64,000 nt of DNA from Azotobacter vinelandii CA (lineage in GTDB: Bacteria > Pseudomonadota > Gammaproteobacteria > Pseudomonadales > Pseudomonadaceae): positions 2,718,501 to 2,782,500 of the forward strand of contig NC_021149.1 in assembly GCF_000380335.1 (NCBI RefSeq), given 5' to 3'. The translations under genes and the position numbers were made by a program. Numbering within the stretch: the first letter of the stretch is position 1; each line of letters begins with the position of its first letter. The notes below the pieces were generated by a model. It was not told the origin of the DNA and did no database searches. It saw nothing but the letters and a program-made list of their open reading frames with translations. Shown here piece after piece: positions 54,974 to 62,742 of the stretch.

Positions 54974-57700
54974 TCACAGGCGTTGCTGCGTCTCGCCATC
55001 CGCGTCGGCCAGCACCTCGACGAAGGTGTCCAGCCTGAAATGCTTGCGGATGGCGGCATTGACCTGTTCCAGGCGGATGCGCGCGAAGTCCTCGTTGCGC
55101 TCCGCCCAGGGCTGCAGGGTGGCACCTTCGTGAAGCAGCCTTTGCAGCAGGGACAGGACGCCCCGCTCCTGGCCGAAGTTCAGGCGCCGCTCGTGCAGGA
55201 TGGCTTGCCGGGCCTGCTCGAGCTCCTGTTCGGTGATGCCATGCTCGATCAGCCGGGCGACCTCGTCCTTGACCAGGTCGGCCAGGCGCCGGCCCTGGCC
55301 CAGCGGATAATCGGCCTGGATGGCGACCCAGCCGGCATGGTCGAGCGGATCGACCCGAATCGAGGTACGGACGTCGTAACTCAGCTTTTCCCCTTCGCGC
55401 AGGCGTTGTCCCAGGCGCGAAACCAGCGGGTGGCGGCCGAGGATGCGTTCGGCGATGAACAGGGCGGCCTGCTCTTGCGACTGGCTGCCGGCATCGAAAT
55501 GCAGGCGGGCGAGGTAGTAGCCGGTCCGTGGCGCCTCGGCATGTACATGCAGGCGGGCGGCGGAGACGTTCCGGTAGGGACGGGCCGGCCTGGCGTAGCG
55601 GGCCTTGCTGTTCCAGTCGCCGAACAGACGCCGTACCTGCCGCTCCACCTGCTGCGGGTCGAAGTTGCCGGAAAGCACGAACTCGCCACGATCCGCACCG
55701 TAGAAATCCCGGTGAAAGGCCAGTACGTCATCGCGGCCCAGTGGTCGCAGGGCGACGAGCATTTCCGCCGACTCGGCATGGCGGCGCACGTCGCCGACGG
55801 GATAGGGAGCGGCATGCCGGTTCAGGTACAGGGCGGCGACCGCGGCCGGCTGGGACAGCGCGGTGCGCCGCAAACGCTTGGCCAAGTCGAATTCCGTTGC
55901 CGGGAAGGCGGGATGCCTGAGGATATCGGCGATCAGTTCGAGCAGCGTGGGCAGATCGTCCCGTCCGGCGGAGAAGTGCACGGTCAGCAGTTCCCCTTCC
56001 GGCTTGATCAACACGGTGGCCCCCATGCGAGTGACCTGATCGACGATCTGCTGGTAACTGTGGCTCTGCGTGCCGCGGGCCAGCAAGGCGCCGACCAGAT
56101 CCGCCAGGGCCCGCTTGCCGAACAGGCCGGTTTCATCGCCGAAGCGCAGGTTCAGCACACCCTGTACGGGTTTGCCGGAATCCGGCAAGGGGCGCAGGAC
56201 CAGTTTCAGGCCGTTGTCTAGGCTGGTACGGCGGATGGTGCTTTCCACCGCCATGACCTGCCGGTTGAAAGCGGCCAGATCCACCGGCTCGGCGCCGTCT
56301 CCCACGCGGCTCGTGGGGGCGGCGGTCGCCGAAGAGGATCGCGCGGGCGAGGCAGCGGGAGCCGGGTCGCGCTTCTCCCGAGGGGCACTCTGCGCGGATG
56401 CGACGCGCAGCTCGCCGACGATGCGCCGATCGCTGCGGAAATGGCTTTGCGCCTGCTGCTGTACCTCGGCGGCCGTCAGGCGGGCGATGCGCTCATAGTG
56501 GTTCAAGAACAGTTGCCAGTCGCCCAGCGCCGCGTGTTCGGCGAGCAGATCGGCCAGGGTGGCGTGGTCCTTGAGCACGCGGGCCTTCGCCGGCTGCACG
56601 CTGCTCTTGAAGCGTTGCAGTTCCGCTTCGTCGATGGGCTGGCGCGCCAGCCCTTCCAGTTGGGCGACCAGCGCAGCCTGGGCCGCAGCCATGGACTGTC
56701 CCTTGGCCAGGGGCGCCGCGACCAGGAAATAGCCGCCCTGGCGGAAACTGAGGGTCTGGGCCACGACACCGGCGGTCTTGTCGGCGACCACCAGTTCCCG
56801 GTACAGGCGCCCATGGGGTTCGGAGGCGAGGATGTCGGCCAGGGGCGCGAGCATGGCATTGGCCGGGGCCGAGGCGGCGGCCAGCGGATAGGCCAGGGCG
56901 ATCCACTCGGTGTTACCGCCCTCGGTCCGCGCGACGGCGGCCTTGCCGGGCGAGGTCGCCACCCGGGGCGCAGCGATGGCTTGGCCGGGCAGCCCGGCGA
57001 AATGCCGCTCGATCGCTTGCAGGGCCTTGTCGGCCTCGAAGCGGCCGGTGATGACGATCAGCGCGTTGCCCGGCTGGTAATGACGGGCGTAGAAGGCGCG
57101 CAGGTCCTCCACATCGATCCGCCGTAGCTCCTCGCGACTGCCCAGCACCGGACGGCCGAACCCCGTACCGGGCATCGCCGCGGCCAGCATGCCCTGGGTC
57201 AGGGCGGTCAGGGGAACATCCTGGGTTTGCTCCAGTTCGCGCAGCACGACCTCCCGCTCGGCATCGAGCTCCGCCTGCCCGAAGCGGGTATTGCGCATGC
57301 GCTCGGCTTCCTGTGCGATCAGGTAGTCCAGCGTGCCCTGCTCGGCGGCCAGCAGGGCGGCATAGCGGGTGCGGTCGTAGCTGGTGGTGGCGTTGAAGCG
57401 GATGCCGCGCCGATTCAGCCCCTCGATCAACTGCTTGTCCGCCCCCTTGGCCAGCAGATGCTCGAGCAGATGGGCCGTACCGGACTTGCCCGGCGGATCG
57501 GCCAGGGAACCACTGAGGTAAAGCATGTTGAAGGCAATGGCCGGGCTGGCCGCATCGGGAGCGAGGATCACCCGCAGACCATTCTCCAGGCGGTATTCGC
57601 TGATACCGTCGCGCTGCACCACCGGGGCGGAAATGTCAGCTTGTACGGTGGGGATGCAGAATAGTGTCCATACCAGGATCAGATAACGGTTCTTGAGCAT
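54974..57700 (-). CDS. Periplasmic M16-family zinc metallopeptidase (two-domain, pitrilysin/PqqL-like)
   Basis: The 908-residue protein has a signal peptide (cleavage near VQA-DIS, residue 21). The inverted zinc motif HLLEH is at 77-81 (GTAHLLEHLLAKG), with the third ligand Glu in ERMRNTRFGQAELDAEREVV. A second, inactive M16 domain follows (from about 480; LKLVLRPLPDSGKPVQGVLN, GEFVLSGNFDPQQVERQV). These form a clamshell that degrades peptides. The nearest comparison by plan is the periplasmic PqqL/FusC group, some of which serve iron uptake. A Fur-box match lies 640 bases upstream, beyond a decayed stretch. Confidence 0.85.
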   Translation of the reverse strand: MLKNRYLILVWTLFCIPTVQADISAPVVQRDGISEYRLENGLRVILAPDAASPAIAFNMLYLSGSLADPPGKSGTAHLLEHLLAKGADKQLIEGLNRRGIRFNATTSYDRTRYAALLAAEQGTLDYLIAQEAERMRNTRFGQAELDAEREVVLRELEQTQDVPLTALTQGMLAAAMPGTGFGRPVLGSREELRRIDVEDLRAFYARHYQPGNALIVITGRFEADKALQAIERHFAGLPGQAIAAPRVATSPGKAAVARTEGGNTEWIALAYPLAAASAPANAMLAPLADILASEPHGRLYRELVVADKTAGVVAQTLSFRQGGYFLVAAPLAKGQSMAAAQAALVAQLEGLARQPIDEAELQRFKSSVQPAKARVLKDHATLADLLAEHAALGDWQLFLNHYERIARLTAAEVQQQAQSHFRSDRRIVGELRVASAQSAPREKRDPAPAASPARSSSATAAPTSRVGDGAEPVDLAAFNRQVMAVESTIRRTSLDNGLKLVLRPLPDSGKPVQGVLNLRFGDETGLFGKRALADLVGALLARGTQSHSYQQIVDQVTRMGATVLIKPEGELLTVHFSAGRDDLPTLLELIADILRHPAFPATEFDLAKRLRRTALSQPAAVAALYLNRHAAPYPVGDVRRHAESAEMLVALRPLGRDDVLAFHRDFYGADRGEFVLSGNFDPQQVERQVRRLFGDWNSKARYARPARPYRNVSAARLHVHAEAPRTGYYLARLHFDAGSQSQEQAALFIAERILGRHPLVSRLGQRLREGEKLSYDVRTSIRVDPLDHAGWVAIQADYPLGQGRRLADLVKDEVARLIEHGITEQELEQARQAILHERRLNFGQERGVLSLLQRLLHEGATLQPWAERNEDFARIRLEQVNAAIRKHFRLDTFVEVLADADGETQQRL

Positions 57701-58047
57701 AAGATAATCAATAGTCCTTTAATCTTGGAAAGCATCCATCAAGGTTCGGAACTTCGCTCGCCAACGGAAAGACGAATGAAGTAACGAACCAGCCCGAGTG
57801 CCGGTGTTCAGCACGGCAAACTCCAAACCGATCCTTTATCCGGCCATCACCAGCAGCCCAGCCCTACGAAACTCATCCGGCGGATTTATCCAAAAGCTTT
57901 ATCAGCCATGAAGAGCAAAGCCATGAAAAACAGCATCATCAAGCCTTACGCATGAGCCCAAGGAAAAATATCCCGAAACAAAACCCGAAGCGCCGATCAC
58001 GACCGCGATGCCGACGGAATAAATCAATCCAAGCGGACCATTGGATA

Positions 58048-58248
58048 TCACTCATCCCCTCCGAGCCTGCCCGAAACATGGATGGCAAGACCCGCACCGA
58101 TGGAAAACAGCGGAATCATCACCTGCCATACCAGTCCAAAATCGAACTCCAGAAAGTCCAGGAACAGCACCAGGAAACCCAAGACAGGCAATAAAACCAG
58201 ATCGTGGGCGCAAGCATGGGATACAGATCGGTAAATGACTCGGACCAT
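58048..58248 (-). CDS. Possible two-helix membrane peptide (66 residues)
   Basis: The frame begins MVRVIYRSVSHACAHDLVLL, with two hydrophobic segments (LLPVLGFLVLFLDFLEF and GLVWQVMIPLFSIGAGLAI) and an end GRLGGDE. It lies about 95 bases downstream of the Fur-box match, in the right direction. A 48-codon frame with one membrane helix starts at a GTG overlapping its stop. Small 2-TM proteins occur in iron-uptake operons; that link is inferred. Confidence 0.4.
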   Translation of the reverse strand: MVRVIYRSVSHACAHDLVLLPVLGFLVLFLDFLEFDFGLVWQVMIPLFSIGAGLAIHVSGRLGGDE

Positions 58249-58343
58249 GAGTCATGCTCCGGGATAAACCAGCGGACCGCTCCAGAATCGGCCTTCCCAT
58301 AGCCTACAGCTTCTCGATCGATAAAAATTGACTCAAATCAAAA

Positions 58344-58362
58344 AATAATGATAATTATTTTC
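58344..58362. promoter_or_regulatory. Fur-box match
   Basis: The 19 bases AATAATGATAATTATTTTC agree with the consensus GATAATGATAATCATTATC at 16 of 19 positions, and a further overlapping ATAAT/ATTAT arm follows. In high-GC DNA such a match is unlikely by chance. Which flanking gene it controls is unclear; the small membrane frame and the M16 peptidase lie on one side. Confidence 0.65.
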
Positions 58363-59060
58363 ATTATTAAAAGCCGACAGAATCCATGGAGTACACCAAT
58401 CGATCCAGACTCGAAGCTCTTCGCTACCCGAACAGACATCGGATAAATGTAAAGACCAGTAAAAGCGCATTCGTTCTAACGACCTACCGAAAGACTTTCA
58501 TCGTTTCTCTACCGACTGAATATCCAGCATTCGAAATACATTACCGGAGAAATGAAAATAAAACTCCGAGCAGATATTTCTACCGCATTCCGGGCTACCC
58601 CTATATTCATGACAAAAGTAGCGCAACTTACGCTGACTTGTTTCGCTCTCTCGGCAGCACGCCAATAATTTGCCTTCCATGAGAACGACTTATTATTGAT
58701 CTCAATTCTTTCCAGAAAGTCAGATACCAAGTCACGCTGTAAAATCCTGCTTGCCAAAGGCAAAAACAAAGTCGAAAAACGACACTTCCACCCCAAGACA
58801 GTCTCTACAACCCGCACCCATTGAATACCAGCAAGACAGTGCAACCGATACAGGCGTATCGATTCCGGCATGATGGATGCCATCGACTCCAAGCGCATCC
58901 CAATCCGTCACCGTTCATATTCCCTGCAGCGCTCCAGACAGTTCCCGATCGCAACATCCGGCGAACCGCATGGACGCCCTGCGGACCTGACCATCGGTTC
59001 GAGCCACGACGTATCCAGGCAATGGGCAAGAACGAGCGCGGACCGCTATGATCGGCACTC

Positions 59061-59462
59061 ATGACTCCCTCCGTGCCGATCCGTCCCCCCTGCCCGCCCG
59101 GTGTCTGCACCTGCGGGCGCGAGCGCCTGTCGGATGCGCCGGGTGCCGATCTGCGCATCCTGTGCCTGACCCGCCAGGAAGAAAAACGCCTGCTCGAGCG
59201 CCTGGAGAATCTTGCGGATCTGGCCGATCTCGAACATATGCAGCGGCGGATGTTCGAGCAGCTCGGCATCCGTCTGGAAATCGCTCCGAGCTTCAACGAA
59301 GTGCGCAGCATGCGCGGCTTCGCCATTCGCATCGACGAGTTGCCCGGCCTGTGCCGCAAGACCCGCCAGTCGATCCCGGCGGCGATTCGCCGCGGCCTGG
59401 AGAAGCGTCCGGAGATCGCCTACCGGCTGCTCGATGCCCACGACCTGCTGGGCGATGCCTGA
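59061..59462 (+). CDS. Conserved-type hypothetical protein with N-terminal Cys cluster
   Basis: The 133-residue protein starts with a Pro/Cys segment (CPPGVCTCGRERL, three Cys) and continues as a helical domain (LTRQEEKRLLERLENLADLADL, RMFEQLGIRLEIAP) with a C-terminal RRGLEKRPEIAYRLLDAHDLL. The base and codon composition are normal for this genome, unlike the stretch before it. I do not recognise the family; a metal site at the N-terminus is possible. Confidence 0.65.
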   Translation: MTPSVPIRPPCPPGVCTCGRERLSDAPGADLRILCLTRQEEKRLLERLENLADLADLEHMQRRMFEQLGIRLEIAPSFNEVRSMRGFAIRIDELPGLCRKTRQSIPAAIRRGLEKRPEIAYRLLDAHDLLGDA

Positions 59463-59547
59463 ATCCTCGAAAAGGTACCCTCGCAGCATTCGCCCGCCAT
59501 GCGATACCGGTCCCGAACAGGCGTCTCCGCGCGCTTGCAATCGCCCG

Positions 59548-60666
59548 CTACTGCGCGGCGATCCAGCGGGCGATCCCCGGCCAGCGTTCCGTAAGCGTCC
59601 TGGCCCCCATGAACAGGCCGATATGGCCGCCGGGCACCAGTTGCCGGACGATGCGCTCCTGCGGGGTGCCGACCAGATTGGCGGCGTTGAACACCTGCTC
59701 CGGGCTGGTAATGTCGTCGCCTTCTCCGGCCAGCAGGTAGAGCGGACAGGTGATATCGCGCAGATCCAGCCTCCGTCCCAGGCCGGCGAATTCGCCCCGG
59801 GCGAGACGGTTTTCCTTGAACAGTTGGCCGATGACCTGGAGATACCAGCGTCCCGGCAGGTCGATCGGGTTTTCGTACCAGCTCTCGAAGGTTTCCTTCT
59901 TCCGCAGGTAGACCGGGTCATCGATATGCTCGTAGAGATCGATGTGCTCCAGGATGTAGTGCTCGCCGGGGCGCATGTTCTTCCAGCCCTGCAGCATGAA
60001 CTCGCCCTTCATCAGGCCGCCGCCGAGGGCCACTAGGTCTTCGTAGAAGGAGATCGGCGACTCGTGGACCATGCCCCGGATCGGACCATCGCCGGCATCG
60101 GTATCGATGGGCGCGCCGGCGAGCACCAGCGAATTCACCTTGTCCGGAAAGCGTGCCGCCAGCATGGCCGCCGTCCAGCCGCCCTGGCAAAGACCAACGA
60201 TGTTCACCCGGCCGCCGAGGTCGTCGATCGCCACCACGAGTTCGCCGAGATAATTGTCGATCTCGAAGTCCTTCATATCCTCCGTCGCCGACTTCCAGTC
60301 GGTCAGGGCGACATGCCCGATACCGTTGGCCAGCAGCGTCTCGACCAGGCTCTGCCCCGCGTGGTAATCGGCGATCATCGCGGTATGCCCGGCGTATGGC
60401 GCATCAACCAGCGTGGGAATCCCCTCGCCGGGCCTGCCGTAGTCGCGCAGGAACATGGTCCTGAGACCGAGCCGGACCTGGTTCGGGGTCGCCAGGCTGG
60501 GTCTCAGCTCGCCGTGGATCCTGATTTCCTCCTGGATGAACCTGAGGTTTCGCGCATAAAGCTCCAGCCCTTTCTCGGCCAGTTCGGCAGCCATCGTCAT
60601 CGGCCAGAACGCCGGCACGCTTGCGCACGACAGCCCCGAACCCCGGGGAGATTGCGATTCCGCCAT
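59548..60666 (-). CDS. PHA-synthase-like alpha/beta hydrolase (class III PhaC type)
   Basis: The 372-residue protein has a Cys nucleophile box GLCQGG (Cys160) in place of the Ser box of lipases, the acid LLAGEGDDITSPEQV (Asp317 or Asp318) and the base VPGGHIGLFMG (His348). This is the PHA-synthase pattern, at class III PhaC length. Class III enzymes normally need PhaE, which is not coded nearby, and typical Pseudomonas synthases are class II and longer. It may be a short PhaC-like acyltransferase or thioesterase. AAGGAAGGGAA precedes the ATG at 60666. Confidence 0.75.
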   Translation of the reverse strand: MAESQSPRGSGLSCASVPAFWPMTMAAELAEKGLELYARNLRFIQEEIRIHGELRPSLATPNQVRLGLRTMFLRDYGRPGEGIPTLVDAPYAGHTAMIADYHAGQSLVETLLANGIGHVALTDWKSATEDMKDFEIDNYLGELVVAIDDLGGRVNIVGLCQGGWTAAMLAARFPDKVNSLVLAGAPIDTDAGDGPIRGMVHESPISFYEDLVALGGGLMKGEFMLQGWKNMRPGEHYILEHIDLYEHIDDPVYLRKKETFESWYENPIDLPGRWYLQVIGQLFKENRLARGEFAGLGRRLDLRDITCPLYLLAGEGDDITSPEQVFNAANLVGTPQERIVRQLVPGGHIGLFMGARTLTERWPGIARWIAAQ

Positions 60667-61133
60667 GATATTCCCTTCCTTCGCAATTGATCGGAAACCC
60701 TTCCATTGCAGCAGAAGAAAGAGCACGGCGCCTCAATGGGAAAGCGTTTTGCCTCGCCGGGAGCCTATCCACGGGACAGATCCCGGCTGCGGGATTCGAA
60801 GCGCATCGGGCGTGGCAATTGCGTCTTTCCCGGCAATGTCGGGCATGCACCTGCCGCGGCGGCATCCAGCAGAGCTGCCGATCCGCACGCATCGCTCTCC
60901 GCTTCGCTCGCGACCGGCGTAAGATCGGACAGGCCCGCCGGCCCGCGCGGCTGCCTTCTCCCCTGGCGGAGGCGCCCACGGCCGGCGATTCCGGCAGAGA
61001 TTTGCCGGACTGCCCAGCCGGGAAGGCCCGGCTGATGAAGAAAATGCCCTCTGCGCGCGACCGCGTTCGGCTTTCACCATTCCGATGCGACCGGCCATCA
61101 ACGGCCCGGGGCATCGTTCACAGGGGACCGAAA
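60667..61133. other. Intergenic region between the PhaC-like gene and ppnN
   Basis: This 467-base divergent gap is GC-rich and open in several frames, but none has a ribosome site with a recognisable product. It should contain both promoters; I could not pick them out. Confidence 0.5.
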
Positions 61134-62507
61134 ATGGACTCAAGACCAGTAATCAACGCTTCGGTAAGCCCCAAGGGTAGCCTGGAGACACTGTCCCAAC
61201 GCGAAGTCCAGCAACTGAGCGAAACCGGGTCGGGCAGCCTCTACACACTGTTCCGCCAGTGCGCCCTGGCGATCCTCAACACGGGCGCCCACACCGATAA
61301 CGCCAAGACCATCCTCGAGGCCTACGAGGATTTCGAGGTGCGCATCCATCAACAGGACCGCGGCGTCCGCCTGGAACTGCTCAACGCACCGGCGGATGCC
61401 TTCGTCGACGGCGAGATGATCGCCAGCACCCGCGAGATGCTGTTCAGCGCCCTGCGCGACATCGTCTACACCCAGAGCGAACTGGACAGCCTGCGTATCG
61501 ACCTGAGCACCTCCCAGGGCATCACCGACTACCTCTTCCACCTGTTGCGCAATGCCCGCACCCTGCGCCCCGGCGTGGAACCGAAGATGGTGGTGTGCTG
61601 GGGCGGCCACTCGATCAGCCTCGACGAGTACAAATACACCAAGAAGGTCGGCCACGAACTCGGTCTGCGCCGTCTGGACATCTGCACCGGCTGCGGGCCC
61701 GGAGTGATGAAGGGGCCGATGAAGGGCGCCACCATCGCCCATGCCAAGCAGCGGCACGTCGGCGGCCGCTATCTGGGCCTGACCGAACCGGGAATCATCG
61801 CCGCCGAGACGCCCAACCCCATCGTCAACGAACTGGTGATCCTGCCGGACATCGAGAAGCGCCTGGAAGCCTTCGTGCGCGTCGGCCACGGCATCATCAT
61901 CTTTCCCGGTGGAGCCGGCACCGCCGAGGAATTCCTCTACCTGCTCGGCATCCTGATGCACCCGGACAACCGGGAGCTGCCGTTCCCGGTGATCCTCACC
62001 GGCCCCCGGAGCGCGGCGCCCTACCTGGAGCAGTTGCACGCCTTCGTCGGCGCCACGCTGGGAGAAAAGGCACAGCGCCACTACCGAATCATCATCGAGG
62101 ACGCCGTCGAGGTGGCACGGCAGATGGCCCAGGCACTGAAGGAGGTCAAGCAGTTCCGCCGCGAGCGCAACGACGCCTTCCATTTCAACTGGCTGCTCAG
62201 GATCGAGGAAGGCTTCCAGCGTCCGTTCGACCCGACCCACGCCAACATGGCCGGCCTGCAACTGAGCCGCGACCTGCCTCCGCACCAGTTGGCGGCCGAC
62301 CTGCGCCGCGCCTTCTCCGGCATCGTGGCCGGCAACGTGAAGGACAAGGGTATCCGCCTGATCGAACAGCACGGCCCCTACGAGATCCACGGCGAACCGA
62401 CGGTGATGCGCCCACTGGACGAGTTGCTGCAGGCCTTCGTCGAGCAGCACCGGATGAAGCTGCCGGGCGGCACGCCCTACGTGCCCTGCTATCGGCTGGT
62501 GAGCTGA
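61134..62507 (+). CDS. ppnN: Pyrimidine/purine nucleotide 5'-monophosphate nucleosidase PpnN
   Basis: The 457-residue protein has the LOG-like fold core with TGCGPGVMKGPMKGA (about 185-199) and PGGAGTAEE (258-266), flanked by the N- and C-terminal domains specific to PpnN (YgdH). The enzyme splits nucleoside monophosphates into base and ribose 5-phosphate and is tuned by (p)ppGpp in E. coli. I start it at the ATG at 61134; the frame is open further upstream but without a ribosome site. Length matches the family. Confidence 0.92.
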   Translation: MDSRPVINASVSPKGSLETLSQREVQQLSETGSGSLYTLFRQCALAILNTGAHTDNAKTILEAYEDFEVRIHQQDRGVRLELLNAPADAFVDGEMIASTREMLFSALRDIVYTQSELDSLRIDLSTSQGITDYLFHLLRNARTLRPGVEPKMVVCWGGHSISLDEYKYTKKVGHELGLRRLDICTGCGPGVMKGPMKGATIAHAKQRHVGGRYLGLTEPGIIAAETPNPIVNELVILPDIEKRLEAFVRVGHGIIIFPGGAGTAEEFLYLLGILMHPDNRELPFPVILTGPRSAAPYLEQLHAFVGATLGEKAQRHYRIIIEDAVEVARQMAQALKEVKQFRRERNDAFHFNWLLRIEEGFQRPFDPTHANMAGLQLSRDLPPHQLAADLRRAFSGIVAGNVKDKGIRLIEQHGPYEIHGEPTVMRPLDELLQAFVEQHRMKLPGGTPYVPCYRLVS

Positions 62508-62515
62508 AGACCGCT

Positions 62516-62588
62516 CTGTAGGAGTGGATTCATCCGTGATCGTCGCCGAAAACGAAAGCATCGCGAATGAATTCGCTTCTGCAAGAGC
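62516..62588. repeat. REP-like intergenic palindrome
   Basis: TGTAGGAGTGGATTCATCCG at the left and its imperfect complement ending in AATTCGCTTCTGCA at the right form a long hairpin just after ppnN. Pseudomonas genomes carry many copies of such TGTAGGAGCG-type palindromes. It may also help end the ppnN transcript. Confidence 0.75.
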
Positions 62589-62742
62589 GCTATCGCCGCC
62601 TCCTCCGCTCATCTCCGCGGGAAGGGGCAAGCCCCTGAAAGAGGCGATCCGAAGGCCGGCAGGCCGGGCAGCCGTGGTATAGTCCGCGCCCTTTTCCGCA
62701 CCACCATGTCGGCCTGCCGACCCAACGCACAGGTATCCCCGT

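Larger units (their letters stand above)
57701..59060. other. Gene-poor, AT-rich stretch with probable decayed genes
   Basis: Across about 1.36 kb I find no confident gene. On the minus strand, left of the Fur box, are a 66-codon frame with two membrane helices and several overlapping very short hydrophobic frames (57900-58050), which look like broken small membrane proteins. To the right (58386-58900) there are open frames on both strands of unusual composition and no family. GC content is clearly below the neighbours. Confidence 0.5.

Noticed and set aside
58386-58682. 98-codon plus-strand frame to the right of the Fur box
   Set aside because: It has no ribosome site or family resemblance and overlaps an equally plausible minus-strand frame, so it is not called a gene.
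60733-61143. 136-codon minus-strand frame between the PhaC-like gene and ppnN
   Set aside because: Arg/Ser/Pro-rich composition, no ribosome site, and it ends inside ppnN.
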